Part shown: piece after piece, positions 9,170 through 18,274 of the stretch
How positions within the stretch are numbered: the first letter of the stretch is position 1
Layout of the letters: each line of letters begins with the position of its first letter
Assembly: GCF_031195445.1 (NCBI RefSeq)
Contig: NZ_CP133480.1
Coordinates: forward strand, 62,001-126,000
From: Acuticoccus sp. MNP-M23
GTDB taxonomy: Bacteria > Pseudomonadota > Alphaproteobacteria > Rhizobiales > Amorphaceae
Direction: 5' to 3'
DNA: 64,000 nucleotides
Notes under the pieces: model-generated
What the model was told of the DNA's origin: nothing
Seen by the model: only the letters and a program-made list of their open reading frames with translations
Database searches by the model: none
Program-made: the position numbers and the translations under genes

Positions 9170-10396
9170 ATGGCTGAGACCGCCGTGGACGGCAGCGCCG
9201 CCCGGCCGGATTCCGCCGAGGCGGATCTGGAGGCGCGTCGACGTTCCGAAGTGGACCATCCGTCCAGCCTGGTGGCCCGGTTCGACAACGATCCGCTGAC
9301 GCTGGACGCCGGCGTCTCGCTGCCCTCGTGGCAGATTGCCTACCAGACCTACGGCACGCTCGATGCCGCGCGCAGCAACGCGATCCTCCTGTGTCATGCG
9401 CTGACCGGCGACCAGCATGCCGCCAACCGCCACCCCGTCACCGGCCGTGCCGGCTGGTGGGACGCGCTGGTTGGCCCCGGCAAGCCGGTGGATACCGATC
9501 ATTTCTTCGTCATCTGCGCCAATGTCCTGGGCGGCTGCTCCGGCACCACCGGGCCCGCGTCCACCGACCCCGAAACCGGCAAGCCCTACGGCCTTTCCAT
9601 GCCGGTGGTGACGGTTGCCGACATGGTGCGCGCGCAGGAACGCCTCATCCGCCATCTGGGCATCGACACGCTGTTTGCCGTGGTCGGCGGCTCCATGGGT
9701 GGAATGCAGGTTCTGGAATGGGGGGCGAGCTTCGGCGACCGCGTCTTTGCGGCTCTCCCCATTGCCACCGGGTCGCGGCATTCGCCGCAGAACATCGCCT
9801 TCCACGAAGTCGGCCGGCAGTCGATCATGGCCGATCCCGACTGGCGCGGCGGCCGCTACCTGGAAGAGGGCCTGAAGCCGCGCAAGGGCCTGTCGGTGGC
9901 GCGCATGGCCGCCCACATCACCTACGTCTCGGAAGCCGCGCTGCACCGCAAGTTCGGCCGCGCGCTGCAGGACCGCGAGAACGTGACGTTCGGTTTTGAC
10001 GCCGACTTCCAGATCGAGAGCTACCTGCGCTATCAGGGGTCGACCTTCGTCGACCGGTTCGACGCCAACGCCTACCTCTACCTCACCCGCGCGATGGATT
10101 ATTTCGACCTCGCGCGTCAGCACAACGGCCGTGTCGCCAATGCCTTCCGCGGCACGCACACGCGGTGGTGCGTCGTCTCCTTCACATCGGACTGGCTGTT
10201 TCCCACCACCGAAAGCCGGACCATCGTCCACGCGCTGAACGCCACCGGCGCACAGGTTTCCTTCGTGGAGATCGAGAGCGACAAGGGCCACGACGCATTC
10301 CTGCTGGAAGAGCCCGAATTCCATCGCGCGGTGCGCGGCTTCCTCACCGGCGCGGCGCTGGCGCGGGGCATCGAGCCGCCGGTCGCTGCAAACTGA
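9170..10396 (+). CDS. metX: Homoserine O-acetyltransferase
   Basis: MetX acylates L-homoserine with acetyl-CoA (some homologues use succinyl-CoA), the committed step of methionine synthesis. It is a 408-residue alpha/beta hydrolase. The oxyanion-hole region reads ALTGDQHA near residue 77. The nucleophile is Ser175 in [10 protein letters not shown], and the triad is completed by Asp341 (SFTSDWLFP) and His374 (SDKGHDAFL). ATG 9170 has a GGGAG upstream. metW starts 8 bp after the stop, the usual metXW pair. Acetyl versus succinyl specificity cannot be settled by eye. I found no SAM-II riboswitch in the 205-bp leader. Confidence 0.95.
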   Translation: MAETAVDGSAARPDSAEADLEARRRSEVDHPSSLVARFDNDPLTLDAGVSLPSWQIAYQTYGTLDAARSNAILLCHALTGDQHAANRHPVTGRAGWWDALVGPGKPVDTDHFFVICANVLGGCSGTTGPASTDPETGKPYGLSMPVVTVADMVRAQERLIRHLGIDTLFAVVGGSMGGMQVLEWGASFGDRVFAALPIATGSRHSPQNIAFHEVGRQSIMADPDWRGGRYLEEGLKPRKGLSVARMAAHITYVSEAALHRKFGRALQDRENVTFGFDADFQIESYLRYQGSTFVDRFDANAYLYLTRAMDYFDLARQHNGRVANAFRGTHTRWCVVSFTSDWLFPTTESRTIVHALNATGAQVSFVEIESDKGHDAFLLEEPEFHRAVRGFLTGAALARGIEPPVAAN

Positions 10397-10403
10397 GAGC
10401 CGA

Positions 10404-11030
10404 ATGACCGAGACCATCGCCCCCGCCCCGCAACGCCGCCTCGACTACGATGTGATCCGCGAACTCGTCGCCAAGGGCAGCCGCATCCTTGATGTCGGCT
10501 GCGGCGACGGCGCGCTGATGGCGCTGCTGGAAAGCTCGCACGGGGTGCGGGCGAGCGGCATCGAGATCGACCAGAAGAACGTCAACAACGCTGTGGCGCT
10601 GGGCCTTTCCGTGGTCCAGGGCGACGCTGACACCGACCTTGCCAACTACCCTGACGATGCGTTCGATTATGTGATCCTCAGCCAGACGCTTCAGGCCACG
10701 CGCGACCCGCGCAAGGTGCTGGAAAACCTCCTGCGGATCGGCCGGTCCTGCATTGTCTCTTTCCCCAATTTTGGGTTCTGGGGCGTCCGGTTGCAGCTCC
10801 TCGTCCAGGGCGAGATGCCCACCACCGGCCTTTTGCCCGACATGTGGTGGTCCACCTCCAACATCCATTTCTGCACCATTCGGGACTTTGTGGTCCTGTG
10901 CGACGAGATGGGCGTGACGGTGGAACGGCCCATCGCGCTCAATGCCAGCGGCAAGCGCATTCCGTTCAACGCGCCGTGGTGGTTCTGGAACCTGTTCGGC
11001 GAACAGGCGGTGTTCCTGCTGCGCCGGTGA
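10404..11030 (+). CDS. metW: Methionine biosynthesis protein MetW
   Basis: MetW is a class I methyltransferase-like protein that accompanies MetX and is needed for full homoserine acylation activity in several proteobacteria. Motif I is ILDVGCGDGALMALL (about residues 30-44), with QTLQATRDPRKVLENLLRIG downstream and the characteristic SFPNFGFWGVRLQLL segment. Length, 208, equals the family norm. It begins 8 bp after metX on the same strand and is clearly cotranscribed. It converges with a minus-strand methyltransferase gene at 11046. Confidence 0.95.
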   Translation: MTETIAPAPQRRLDYDVIRELVAKGSRILDVGCGDGALMALLESSHGVRASGIEIDQKNVNNAVALGLSVVQGDADTDLANYPDDAFDYVILSQTLQATRDPRKVLENLLRIGRSCIVSFPNFGFWGVRLQLLVQGEMPTTGLLPDMWWSTSNIHFCTIRDFVVLCDEMGVTVERPIALNASGKRIPFNAPWWFWNLFGEQAVFLLRR

Positions 11031-11045
11031 CGCCCGCGTCGCCTT

Positions 11046-11789
11046 TCAGCGCCCCGATGTCGTGACCTGCGTGGCGGGCTTGGGCACGAGCCCGGGCACA
11101 CGCCGCGCGCGGGACTTGTGGCCGGCGTGGATACCGCGGACCACGGTCTTCTGCGCCTCCATGGACAGAACGCCGGCAAAGCGCGGCAAAATGGCGCTGC
11201 CGATCTTCTCCCAGGCATGGGTCGAGCCCAGAATGAAGCGGCGCCGGCTGGGCGGCACATAGAGAAAGCGCCGCGAAGCCGCCGGCTCCAGAAACGCCCC
11301 TTCCAGAAGCTGTTGCAACTGCATCCGCGAGAATGGACGCCCAAGGCCGAACGGCGTGTAGTCGGCGCGCGCCCAGGCGCCCGTGCGATAGGGCACCACC
11401 ACCAGAACCCGCCCCGTCGGCATCAGAACGCGCCACACCTCGCGCAGGAGGGCGGCCGGATCCCGCGTCACCTCCAGCACATGAACGAGGAGCAGCTTGT
11501 CGACCGAGTTGTCAGCGAGGGGCAGGTTGTCCTCGAAGCCGAGGCAGGTCAGGTTCGGCCCCTCCGGTGGCCAGTGCAGCACCCCTTCGGAGGCCGGCAT
11601 CACCGCCACCACGCGCTCCGCTTCTCCCAGGAAGGGGCGCAGATAGGGCGTGGCATGACCCACACCCACCACCCGGTCCGCCGAGACGTTTGGCCATGTG
11701 GCGCGGATTTCATGCGCGATGATCTTGCGGGCGATGCGGCCAAGAGGCGTCAAGTAGAAATCGCGCAGTTGAACCACATCGAGGTGCAT
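11046..11789 (-). CDS. SAM-dependent methyltransferase domain protein
   Basis: This 247-residue protein has a Methyltransf_11-type core: a degenerate glycine motif VVGVGHATPYL near residue 40, DNSVDKLLLVHVLEVTRDP (post-I/motif IV and the helix after it), and VLMPTGRVLVVVPYRTGAWAR (motif VI region). The C-terminal 90 residues are basic. Rhizobiales commonly carry this gene divergent from gloB, exactly as here (111 bp apart). The substrate is unknown, and the imperfect motif I leaves open whether it is catalytic. Confidence 0.82.
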   Translation of the reverse strand: MHLDVVQLRDFYLTPLGRIARKIIAHEIRATWPNVSADRVVGVGHATPYLRPFLGEAERVVAVMPASEGVLHWPPEGPNLTCLGFEDNLPLADNSVDKLLLVHVLEVTRDPAALLREVWRVLMPTGRVLVVVPYRTGAWARADYTPFGLGRPFSRMQLQQLLEGAFLEPAASRRFLYVPPSRRRFILGSTHAWEKIGSAILPRFAGVLSMEAQKTVVRGIHAGHKSRARRVPGLVPKPATQVTTSGR

Positions 11790-11900
11790 CGCTTTTCGTC
11801 CTTTTTATATGTTGGGCCAACGTCTTGCGTTCGTGTGGCATAGCCGCGTGACGTACCCAATTGCCCATGCTAACGCAGCGCCAGGATTTTGGAGATTCTG

Positions 11901-12656
11901 ATGACCGACGTTCGTCTCGTCCCTTGTCTGTCGGACAACTATGCCGTTCTCGTCCACTCCGGCGACGAAACTTTGCTCGTCGATGCGCCGGACGCCGACG
12001 CCATCCAGGCGGCGCTCGCCGAAACCGGATGGACGCTCACCACAATTCTCATCACCCACCACCATGCCGACCATGTGAAGGCGCTGGCTGCCGTGCGCGG
12101 CAACGCCCATGTGGTCGGCCCCAGGGGCGAAGCCCACCGGATCGACGGCCTCGACCAGACGGTGGCGGACGGCGAGACCTTTAGCGCCGGCCCGTTCGAG
12201 ATCCTCGCGGTCGAAACGCCCGGCCACACAGCCGCACCCGCCTCCTATGTAATGAATGCCGAAGGGATCGCGTTCACCGGCGATACGCTTTTTGCCATGG
12301 GTTGCGGGCGCCTGTTCGAGGGGGATGCCGCCACCATGTGGGCGTCGATGCGCAAGCTGCGCGATGTGGTCACCGACGAGACGCGCATCTATTGCGGCCA
12401 CGAATACACCCTGAAGAACGCGCAATACGCCCACAGCGTCCTGCCTGACGATGCCGCCGTGGCCGAGCGTCTGGCTTCGGTCGAAGCAGACCGCGCCGAA
12501 GACAAGCCCACCGTGCCGAGTGTCATGGCGGTGGAGAAGGCGACCAACCCGTTCCTGCGGGCCGACGACCCTGCCGTTGCCCGCGCGCTCGGCATGGAGG
12601 GTGCCGCTCCCGAGGCCGTTTTTGCAACTCTTCGCGAAGGACGGGACACGTTTTGA
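11901..12656 (+). CDS. gloB: Hydroxyacylglutathione hydrolase (glyoxalase II)
   Basis: GloB hydrolyses S-D-lactoylglutathione to D-lactate and glutathione, completing methylglyoxal detoxification. The metallo-beta-lactamase metal motif THHHADH gives His53, His55, Asp57 and His58. Further ligands lie in PGHTA and FTGDTLF. The C-terminal glyoxalase II cap with YCGHEYTLKNAQYA and KATNPFLRAD is present, which separates it from generic beta-lactamase-fold hydrolases. ATG 11901 gives 251 residues; a TTG at 11889 is the only upstream alternative. Its stop overlaps the TTG start of the next gene. Confidence 0.94.
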   Translation: MTDVRLVPCLSDNYAVLVHSGDETLLVDAPDADAIQAALAETGWTLTTILITHHHADHVKALAAVRGNAHVVGPRGEAHRIDGLDQTVADGETFSAGPFEILAVETPGHTAAPASYVMNAEGIAFTGDTLFAMGCGRLFEGDAATMWASMRKLRDVVTDETRIYCGHEYTLKNAQYAHSVLPDDAAVAERLASVEADRAEDKPTVPSVMAVEKATNPFLRADDPAVARALGMEGAAPEAVFATLREGRDTF

Positions 12657-13096
12657 CCACCGCCAAAGACCTGATCGCCAAGCTGAACCTCAAGCCGCAC
12701 CCCGAGGGCGGCTATTTTGCCGAGACCTTCCGCGACGCGCCGAACGGCGACCGGGGCTATTCCACCGCCATCTACTATCTGCTGGAGGCTGGCGACCTGT
12801 CGGCCTGGCACCGGGTGAACGACGCTGCCGAAGTCTGGCACTTTTATGCCGGCGATCCGCTGGTGATCACGCTTTCGCCGGACGGGCATGATGCCACCTC
12901 GATCCACCTCGGCTCCGACGTGATGGCCGGGCAACAGCCACAGGTGGTGGTGCCGGCCGGCCATTGGCAAACCGCCGAAACCCTTGGCCGCTTCACCCTG
13001 GTCGGCTGTACCGTGGCACCGGGCTTCGAGTTTGCCGGCTTTGAAATGGCCCCGGCGGACTGGCGGCCGACGCCTCGTGACACTACCTCGCGCTAG
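12653..13096 (+). CDS. Cupin protein of the DUF985 family
   Basis: The 147-residue protein starts LIAKLNLKPHPEGGYFAETFRD and continues with STAIYYLLEAGDLSAWHRV, the standard opening of DUF985 cupins, which bind small ligands or metal in a double-stranded beta-helix. GHWQTAETLGRFTLVGCTVAPGFEF forms the second half. The probable start is the TTG at 12653, which overlaps the gloB stop by 4 bp (TTGA), so translation is likely coupled to gloB. This gene pair is frequent in Rhizobiales. The enzymatic role is unproven; sugar-phosphate or nucleotide-sugar epimerase-like functions have been discussed for related cupins. Confidence 0.88.
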   Translation: MTTAKDLIAKLNLKPHPEGGYFAETFRDAPNGDRGYSTAIYYLLEAGDLSAWHRVNDAAEVWHFYAGDPLVITLSPDGHDATSIHLGSDVMAGQQPQVVVPAGHWQTAETLGRFTLVGCTVAPGFEFAGFEMAPADWRPTPRDTTSR

Positions 13097-13174
13097 GCTA
13101 TACAGAACCTGCTCCCTCCAGGCCGCCGTGCGCGGCCGCAGCGCACTCCCCGGCGCCAATACAGGTAATTTCTC

Positions 13175-14110
13175 ATGATCCTTGCTTTGCAGATCATCGG
13201 GGGCTTCGTCGCTCTCCTGATCGGCGGCGAACTTCTGGTGCGCGGCGCGTCGGCCATTGCCGTGCGGCTCGGCATCTCGCCGCTGGTGGTGGGCGTGGTG
13301 ATTGTCGGCTTCGGCACGTCCGCGCCGGAGCTGGTGACCTGCGTGCGGGCAGCGCTCGCCGGCTCGCCCGGCATTGCGATGGGCAACATCGTCGGCTCCA
13401 ACATCGCCAACATCCTGCTCATCCTGGGCGCCGCAGCGCTGATGCGCCCGTTCATCACATCGCGCGATGCGGTGATCCGCGATGGCTCCATCGTCATCAT
13501 CACCGCAATCGCCTTTGGTGCAGCGGCATGGACGGGGCTGATCGAGCGCTGGATGGGCGCAATCTTCGTGGTCGCGCTGGTGGCCTACATCATCTACACG
13601 ATCCGCGCAGACCGCCGGAAACCATCCGAGATCGAGGATGTGCCCGCGGCAGACAGCACCCCCCTTATCCTCTCGATCGTCTATCTTCTCGCAGGCCTCG
13701 TGCTTGTCCTCGTCGGCGCCGAATATCTGGTGAAGGGCGCTGTGGCCGTCGCAACGCTTTACAACGTGTCGGAGGAGATCATCGGCCTCACGCTGGTAGC
13801 AGTCGGCACGTCCCTGCCCGAGCTTGCGACCTCCATCATGGCCGCCATCCGCCGCCATTCGGAAATCGCGCTCGGCAATGTCCTCGGCTCCAACGTCTAC
13901 AACACCATCGGGATCGGCGGGATCACGGCGCTGGTCTCCCCCATCCCCGTCTCGAACGGCATGCGCACATTCGATGTGCCGATGATGGTGCTGATATCCA
14001 TCATGCTGGTGGTGGTTGTCGCGACCGGGCGCCGGGTCACACGGTGGGAGGGCGCCGCGCTTCTCGCGCTGTACGTGGGCTTCATCGGTCTTCAGGCCCA
14101 ATCCGCCTGA
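13175..14110 (+). CDS. Calcium/sodium antiporter, CaCA family (YrbG-like)
   Basis: This is an inner-membrane cation exchanger of 311 residues with about ten transmembrane helices in two inverted halves. The two alpha-repeats are clear: GFGTSAPELV with GNIVGSNIANI in the first half, and AVGTSLPELATS with GNVLGSNVYNT in the second. The paired Glu residues in GTSAPEL and GTSLPEL are the ion ligands in this family. YrbG genes sometimes neighbour lpt genes; here it stands alone after the gloB-cupin pair. The substrate ion is inferred from the family and not proven by sequence. Confidence 0.92.
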   Translation: MILALQIIGGFVALLIGGELLVRGASAIAVRLGISPLVVGVVIVGFGTSAPELVTCVRAALAGSPGIAMGNIVGSNIANILLILGAAALMRPFITSRDAVIRDGSIVIITAIAFGAAAWTGLIERWMGAIFVVALVAYIIYTIRADRRKPSEIEDVPAADSTPLILSIVYLLAGLVLVLVGAEYLVKGAVAVATLYNVSEEIIGLTLVAVGTSLPELATSIMAAIRRHSEIALGNVLGSNVYNTIGIGGITALVSPIPVSNGMRTFDVPMMVLISIMLVVVVATGRRVTRWEGAALLALYVGFIGLQAQSA

Positions 14111-14116
14111 CTGGAC

Positions 14117-14144
14117 GCGCCGCTGGCAGCAATGCCGGCGGCGC
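14117..14144. terminator. Hairpin terminator between antiporter gene and phaB (convergent)
   Basis: An 11-bp GC-rich stem (14117-14127 pairing with 14134-14144, one G-T pair) with a 6-nt loop AGCAAT lies in the 42-bp gap between two convergent genes. No long T run follows, so efficiency is uncertain. Confidence 0.6.
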
Positions 14145-14152
14145 CCCCGCTG

Positions 14153-14878
14153 TCAGGCCGCCATGTACTGGCCGCCGTTGATCGTCATCGTTGCGCCGGT
14201 GATGAACGCCGCATCGTCGGACGCCAGATAGGCACACAGCTTGCCGATCTCCTCGGCCTGGCCAAGGCGCCCCACCGGAATCCCGCCAATGATGCTCTGC
14301 AGCACCTTCTCGGGCACCGCCGCCACCATGTCGGTGTCGATGTAGCCGGGGCAGACACAATTGACGGTGATGCCCTTCTTCGCCCCCTCCTGCGCCAGCG
14401 CCTTGGTGAACCCGATCACGCCGGCCTTGGCCGCCGAATAGTTCACCTGCCCCATCTGCCCCTTCTGTCCGTTGATCGAAGAGATGTTGATGACCCGGCC
14501 GAAGCCCCGGTCGCGCATCCCGTTGATCACCGGCCGTGTCACGGCAAACAGCGAGGAGAGGTTGGTCTGCACCACGGCGTTCCACTGATCGAAACTCATC
14601 CGGTGGAACACGCCGTCGCGGGTGATGCCGGCGTTGTTGACGACGATGTCGATGGGGCCGACCTCGGCCTCCACCTCGGCAAGCTTCGCCTCGCAGACGG
14701 CGGGATCGCCGACGTCGAATTTCTTCACCGCAATGCCGGTCTCTTCCTTGAAGGCGTTCGCCTTCTCGTCGTTGCCCGCATAGTTGGCGACGACGGTGTG
14801 GCCGCCCTCTTTCAGCGCCTTTGAAATTGCGGCGCCGATCCCGCGGGTTCCGCCTGTAACCAGTGCGATCCGTCCCAT
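14153..14878 (-). CDS. phaB: Acetoacetyl-CoA reductase (NADPH)
   Basis: PhaB reduces acetoacetyl-CoA to (R)-3-hydroxybutyryl-CoA, the monomer for PhaC. It is a 241-residue short-chain dehydrogenase. The cofactor loop TGGTRGIGA lies near residues 9-17, NNAG near 81-84, and the catalytic triad is Ser134, Tyr147 and Lys151 in SSINGQKGQMGQVNYSAAK. The stretch INGQKGQMGQ(V/T)NYSAAKAG is diagnostic for acetoacetyl-CoA reductases over FabG. ATG 14878 is chosen because GGGAGG lies 5 bp upstream; a TTG immediately before it is in frame. phaA lies 1.2 kb away on the same strand, separated by an opposite-strand catalase gene. Confidence 0.94.
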   Translation of the reverse strand: MGRIALVTGGTRGIGAAISKALKEGGHTVVANYAGNDEKANAFKEETGIAVKKFDVGDPAVCEAKLAEVEAEVGPIDIVVNNAGITRDGVFHRMSFDQWNAVVQTNLSSLFAVTRPVINGMRDRGFGRVINISSINGQKGQMGQVNYSAAKAGVIGFTKALAQEGAKKGITVNCVCPGYIDTDMVAAVPEKVLQSIIGGIPVGRLGQAEEIGKLCAYLASDDAAFITGATMTINGGQYMAA

Positions 14879-15049
14879 CAAATCCTCCCTGTATCGTTTC
14901 TGCTCGCTGGCAAATTCACTTCCAGTTGGGACACTTGCGCAGGAGCCGTCAATCGTGCGGCGCAGCGTAGCGCGCGCGTTTTCACACAGGCCGCCGGCTG
15001 GCCGGGCGCGCCGTTGATAGGATTTACCTCTTGAAGGGTGGCAAGCTTC

Positions 15050-15074
15050 GGAACCTATCCCTAAGCGGATTGTT
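15050..15074 (+). promoter_or_regulatory. Candidate EcfG (general stress sigma factor) promoter
   Basis: GGAAC at 15050-15054, 16 bp, then TGTT at 15071-15074. The alphaproteobacterial general-stress consensus is GGAAC-N16/17-CGTT, so there is one mismatch. It sits 33 bp upstream of a manganese catalase gene, a typical stress-regulon member. The distance and the target gene both fit; no transcription data are available. Confidence 0.5.
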
Positions 15075-15106
15075 CAGTTTGCGAACCCAGAACCTGGAGC
15101 GCGCCG

Positions 15107-15964
15107 ATGTTCTTCCACTCTTCAAAGCTGCAATACGAGGTAAAAGTCGACACACCCAACCCGCTGTTCGCAAAAATGTTGCAGCAGGCGATCGGTGGCG
15201 TCGAAGGCGAAATTCGCGTGGCGATGCAATACTTTTTCCAGGCCATGGGTGCGCGCGGCCCGGCCAAATACCGCGACATGCTGATCGCGACCGCAACCGA
15301 GGAACTGTCCCACATCGAGTTTCTCGGCCACGCCGTCGCGCTCAACCTGGAAGGCGCGCCGACCTCGATGCAGGACGACGCGGCCAAGGACCCGGTTGTG
15401 AATGCAATCCTTGGCGGGATGAACCCGCGGCACATCCTGTCGTCCGGTCTTTCCGCAATGCCGGTCAACTCAAACGGCATCCCGTTCGACATGAGCCACG
15501 TCTACGCCACCGGCAATATCGGCGCCGACATGCTGGCCAACGCGACGGCGGAGGCCGGCGGCCGCGTTCTCGCCGCCCGCCTCTACAACATGACGGACGA
15601 TCCCGGGATGAAGGACCTCCTGTCCTTCCTGATCGCCCGCGACACGATGCACCAGCAGCAGTGGCTCGCGGTGATCGAGGAACTCGGCGGCCTGGAAGCG
15701 GCCCTGCCGATCCCCAACTCGGTGCCGGAAGACCACGAGGCGATGGCGCACTCCTACGTCTTCCTCAACACATCGCTCGACAAGGACGCCCCGGAAGGGC
15801 GCTGGACGTCCGGCCCGTCGCTGGATGGCCGCGGCGAGTTCTCGGTGGCGCCGGCCGAGCCGATGGGCCAAGCCCCGTCGCTGGGCGATGCGCCGCCGGA
15901 CTCCGGCGCGCAGACCGAGCAGATGGCGGCCCCGCCCAAGCGGCGCGCACCAAAGAAGAAGTAG
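15107..15964 (+). CDS. Manganese (non-heme) catalase
   Basis: The 285-residue protein is a di-manganese catalase, disproportionating hydrogen peroxide. Ferritin-like four-helix ligands are visible: Glu in EGEIRVAMQYFFQA, Glu and His in TEELSHIEFLGHA, and Glu/His in the second half (TAEAGGRVLAARLYN and ARDTMHQQQW). The C-terminal 40 residues are a Pro/Ala tail ending in a basic cluster RRAPKKK. It is encoded between phaB and phaA but on the opposite strand, and is preceded by a candidate stress promoter. It shares a bidirectional terminator with phaA. Mn catalases are scattered among alphaproteobacteria, often stress-induced. Confidence 0.92.
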   Translation: MFFHSSKLQYEVKVDTPNPLFAKMLQQAIGGVEGEIRVAMQYFFQAMGARGPAKYRDMLIATATEELSHIEFLGHAVALNLEGAPTSMQDDAAKDPVVNAILGGMNPRHILSSGLSAMPVNSNGIPFDMSHVYATGNIGADMLANATAEAGGRVLAARLYNMTDDPGMKDLLSFLIARDTMHQQQWLAVIEELGGLEAALPIPNSVPEDHEAMAHSYVFLNTSLDKDAPEGRWTSGPSLDGRGEFSVAPAEPMGQAPSLGDAPPDSGAQTEQMAAPPKRRAPKKK

Positions 15965-15974
15965 GACACGAAAA

Positions 15975-16004
15975 AGCCGCGCGCCCTCCCGGGGGCGCGC
16001 GGCT
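15975..16004. terminator. Bidirectional rho-independent terminator between catalase gene and phaA
   Basis: A perfect 12-bp stem (15975-15986 with 15993-16004) with a 6-nt loop lies between convergent genes. A CTCTCCTTTT tract follows on the plus strand and five T residues follow on the minus strand (AAAAA at 15971-15975 on plus), so it can stop transcription from both sides. Confidence 0.85.
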
Positions 16005-16032
16005 CTCTCCTTTTCGGCAGTGGCGGCTGGCC

Positions 16033-17217
16033 TCAGCCCATGCGCTCGACGCAGAGCGCAACGCCCATGCCGCCGCCGATGCACAGCGTGGCAAGGCCCT
16101 TGTTCGCGCCGCGACGCGCCATTTCGAACAGAAGCGTGTTGAGGACGCGGTTGCCCGATGCGCCGATCGGGTGCCCGATGGCAATGGCGCCGCCGTTGAC
16201 GTTCACGATGTCGTCAGCCCAGCCCATGTCCTTGTTGACCGCGCAGGCCTGTGCGGCAAACGCCTCGTTGGCTTCCACAAGGTCGAGATCGCCAACCGAC
16301 CAGCCGGCCTTTTCCAGCGCCTTGCGCGAGGCCGGGATCGGGCCGGAGCCCATCACCTTGGGGTCGACGCCCGCGGTCGCCCAGGACACGATGCGCGCCA
16401 TCGGCGTAATGCCGCGCTTTGACGCATTGGCCTCGCTCATCAGCACCATCGCCGCTCCGCCGTCGTTGATGCCCGACGCGTTGCCCGCCGTCACGGTGCC
16501 GGCCTTGTCGAACGCCGGGCGCAGCTTGGCAACGCCCTCAAGCGTTGCGCCGTGGCGGATGTACTCGTCGGCGTCGACGACGGTGTCGCCCTTGCGGCCC
16601 TTCACCGTGACCGGAACGATCTCGTCCTGGAAGCGGCCGGCCTTCTGGGCCTCTTCGGCCTTGTTCTGGGAGCGGACGGCGAACTCGTCCTGCTGCTCAC
16701 GGGTGATCTGCCATTCCCGCGCCACGTTCTCGGCCGTCACGCCCATGTGGTAGCCGTTGAAATGGTCCCACAGGCCGTCCTTGATCATGGTGTCGATCAT
16801 CTTCATGTCGCCCATCTTCTGGCCGGCACGAAGGTAGGCGGCGTGGGGGGAGAGCGTCATGTTCTCCTGCCCGCCGGCAACCACGATATCCGCGTCGCCG
16901 GTGAGGATCTGCTGCATGCCGAGCGCGACGGCACGCAGGCCCGAGCCGCACACCTGGTTCAGCACCCACGCGGTGGTGTTGTCCGGAATGCCGGCCTGCA
17001 TGGAGGCCTGGCGGGCGGGGTTCATGCCGGCAGCGGCCGTCAGCACCTGACCCATGATGACTTCGTTGACCTCGTCCGGCGCGACACCGGCACGCTCCAG
17101 CGCGCCTTTGATGGCGGTGGCGCCGAGCTCGGTCGCCGGAGTGGTTGCAAATGCGCCGTTGAAGGCGCCGACGGGGGTGCGGGCTGCCCCTGCGATCACC
17201 ACACTCTCACTCGCCAT
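16033..17217 (-). CDS. phaA: Acetyl-CoA C-acetyltransferase (beta-ketothiolase)
   Basis: PhaA condenses two acetyl-CoA into acetoacetyl-CoA, the first step of PHB synthesis; the reverse is thiolysis. The 394-residue length is exact for biosynthetic thiolases. Catalytic residues are Cys90 in [11 protein letters not shown], His349 in GHPIGASG and Cys379 in CIGGGMG. The covering-loop sequence [10 protein letters not shown] is also present. It is divergent from phaR (255 bp apart), consistent with PhaR-controlled expression, and shares a terminator with the catalase gene. It should supply PhaB encoded 1.2 kb downstream on the same strand. Confidence 0.95.
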   Translation of the reverse strand: MASESVVIAGAARTPVGAFNGAFATTPATELGATAIKGALERAGVAPDEVNEVIMGQVLTAAAGMNPARQASMQAGIPDNTTAWVLNQVCGSGLRAVALGMQQILTGDADIVVAGGQENMTLSPHAAYLRAGQKMGDMKMIDTMIKDGLWDHFNGYHMGVTAENVAREWQITREQQDEFAVRSQNKAEEAQKAGRFQDEIVPVTVKGRKGDTVVDADEYIRHGATLEGVAKLRPAFDKAGTVTAGNASGINDGGAAMVLMSEANASKRGITPMARIVSWATAGVDPKVMGSGPIPASRKALEKAGWSVGDLDLVEANEAFAAQACAVNKDMGWADDIVNVNGGAIAIGHPIGASGNRVLNTLLFEMARRGANKGLATLCIGGGMGVALCVERMG

Positions 17218-17472
17218 AGAAATTCTCCTCGCTCTTGTCGTCGGTCTTGCTTCTGGTGCGCAGCTTGGCGCGACCCGCCAACGTGCCTAGGGTTTGAGCG
17301 GACTACAACGCCCCGCCTCAGGTACTGTCAACCAGACCGCGAGCCCTCTCGTTCGCATTTGCAGCAATTCGACTCGCGCCGCCCGCAAATTCGATCTAGT
17401 CAAAGTGAACGAACAGCCGTGCGGTGCGCTCGATCCGGCGCATCTCTGGCGTGGCCGAACCATGAGGCGAGT

Positions 17473-18150
17473 ATGTCCACCGAAACGCAGACGACTGTCA
17501 TCAAGAAGTATGCAAATCGGCGTCTCTACAATACGCGCACGAGTGCGTACGTTACGCTCGACACCCTGGCAGAAATGGTCAGAAACGATGAAAACTTCGT
17601 CGTTCAGGACGCCAAGACGAACGAAGATATTACGCGCGGCGTACTGGGCCAGATAATATTTGATGCCGAAAGCCGCGGCTCCGGCCTGCTGCCCATCTCT
17701 TTCCTGCGCCAGTTGATTACCTTTTATGGCGGCCAGCTCCAGGGGCTTGTGCCGACATATCTGGAGCACTCACTGTCCTCGTTCACCCGCGAGCAGGAAA
17801 AACTTGGCCGCCACATCAACCAGACCATCGGCGTACAGGCGTTCTCTGCCGTCGAAGATCAGGTGCGCCGCAACATGGATATCTTCCAGCGGTCGATGCG
17901 GATGTTCATGCCTTATGGTGCAGCAGGCGAGCAAGCCGAACAGGCAAACGCGCAGCACGCCAACCCGGCCCCTGCCCCGGCCAAGGACGAGCTTCTGGCC
18001 AAGGACGTCGCGGCGCTGCGCGATGAGCTGGCGTCGATGCAGGCGAAGATTGCCAAGCTGAGCGGCAGCGAAGACCCCGCCGCTGCGAACCATAGCCCTG
18101 CCAATGACGAAGCCGGCGACGGCAGCCTGACCGCCCCCGAAAAGAGCTGA
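17473..18150 (+). CDS. phaR: Polyhydroxyalkanoate synthesis repressor PhaR
   Basis: PhaR binds DNA and PHB granules and represses phasin or PHB genes until polymer appears. The first 65 residues (IKKYANRRLYNTRTSAYVTLD, then LAEMV, FVVQDAKTNEDITR) are the PHB/PHA accumulation regulator DNA-binding domain, followed by the PHB_acc repeat region with QLITFYGGQLQGLVPTYLE. The C-terminal 50 residues are Ala/Pro-rich with a short coiled-coil (ELASMQAKIAKLSG). ATG 17473 gives 225 residues; the same frame is open far upstream but this start opens the conserved domain. It is divergent from phaA and ends before a strong terminator. Confidence 0.95.
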   Translation: MSTETQTTVIKKYANRRLYNTRTSAYVTLDTLAEMVRNDENFVVQDAKTNEDITRGVLGQIIFDAESRGSGLLPISFLRQLITFYGGQLQGLVPTYLEHSLSSFTREQEKLGRHINQTIGVQAFSAVEDQVRRNMDIFQRSMRMFMPYGAAGEQAEQANAQHANPAPAPAKDELLAKDVAALRDELASMQAKIAKLSGSEDPAAANHSPANDEAGDGSLTAPEKS

Positions 18151-18191
18151 CGCCGCCCGGCCGGGCAATACCCGCATCACGCAAACGCAAG

Positions 18192-18223
18192 AAAGGCTGC
18201 CCGGATGACACCGGGCAGCCTTT
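18192..18223. terminator. Strong rho-independent terminator after phaR
   Basis: A perfect 13-bp stem, AAAGGCTGCCCGG (18192-18204) pairing with CCGGGCAGCCTTT (18211-18223), has a 6-nt loop and is followed by TTTCTTTCTT-type pyrimidines. It lies between convergent phaR and the minus-strand membrane-protein gene. Confidence 0.92.
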
Positions 18224-18274
18224 CTTTCTTACCTTGAGGGCTGACGCCGTCCCTGCGGGCTGACGCGTAGCCGG

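Noticed and set aside
16552-17472. A long in-frame upstream extension of phaR reaching into phaA
   Set aside because: The conserved PhaR domain starts at 17473; the extension is antisense to phaA, which has all thiolase residues.
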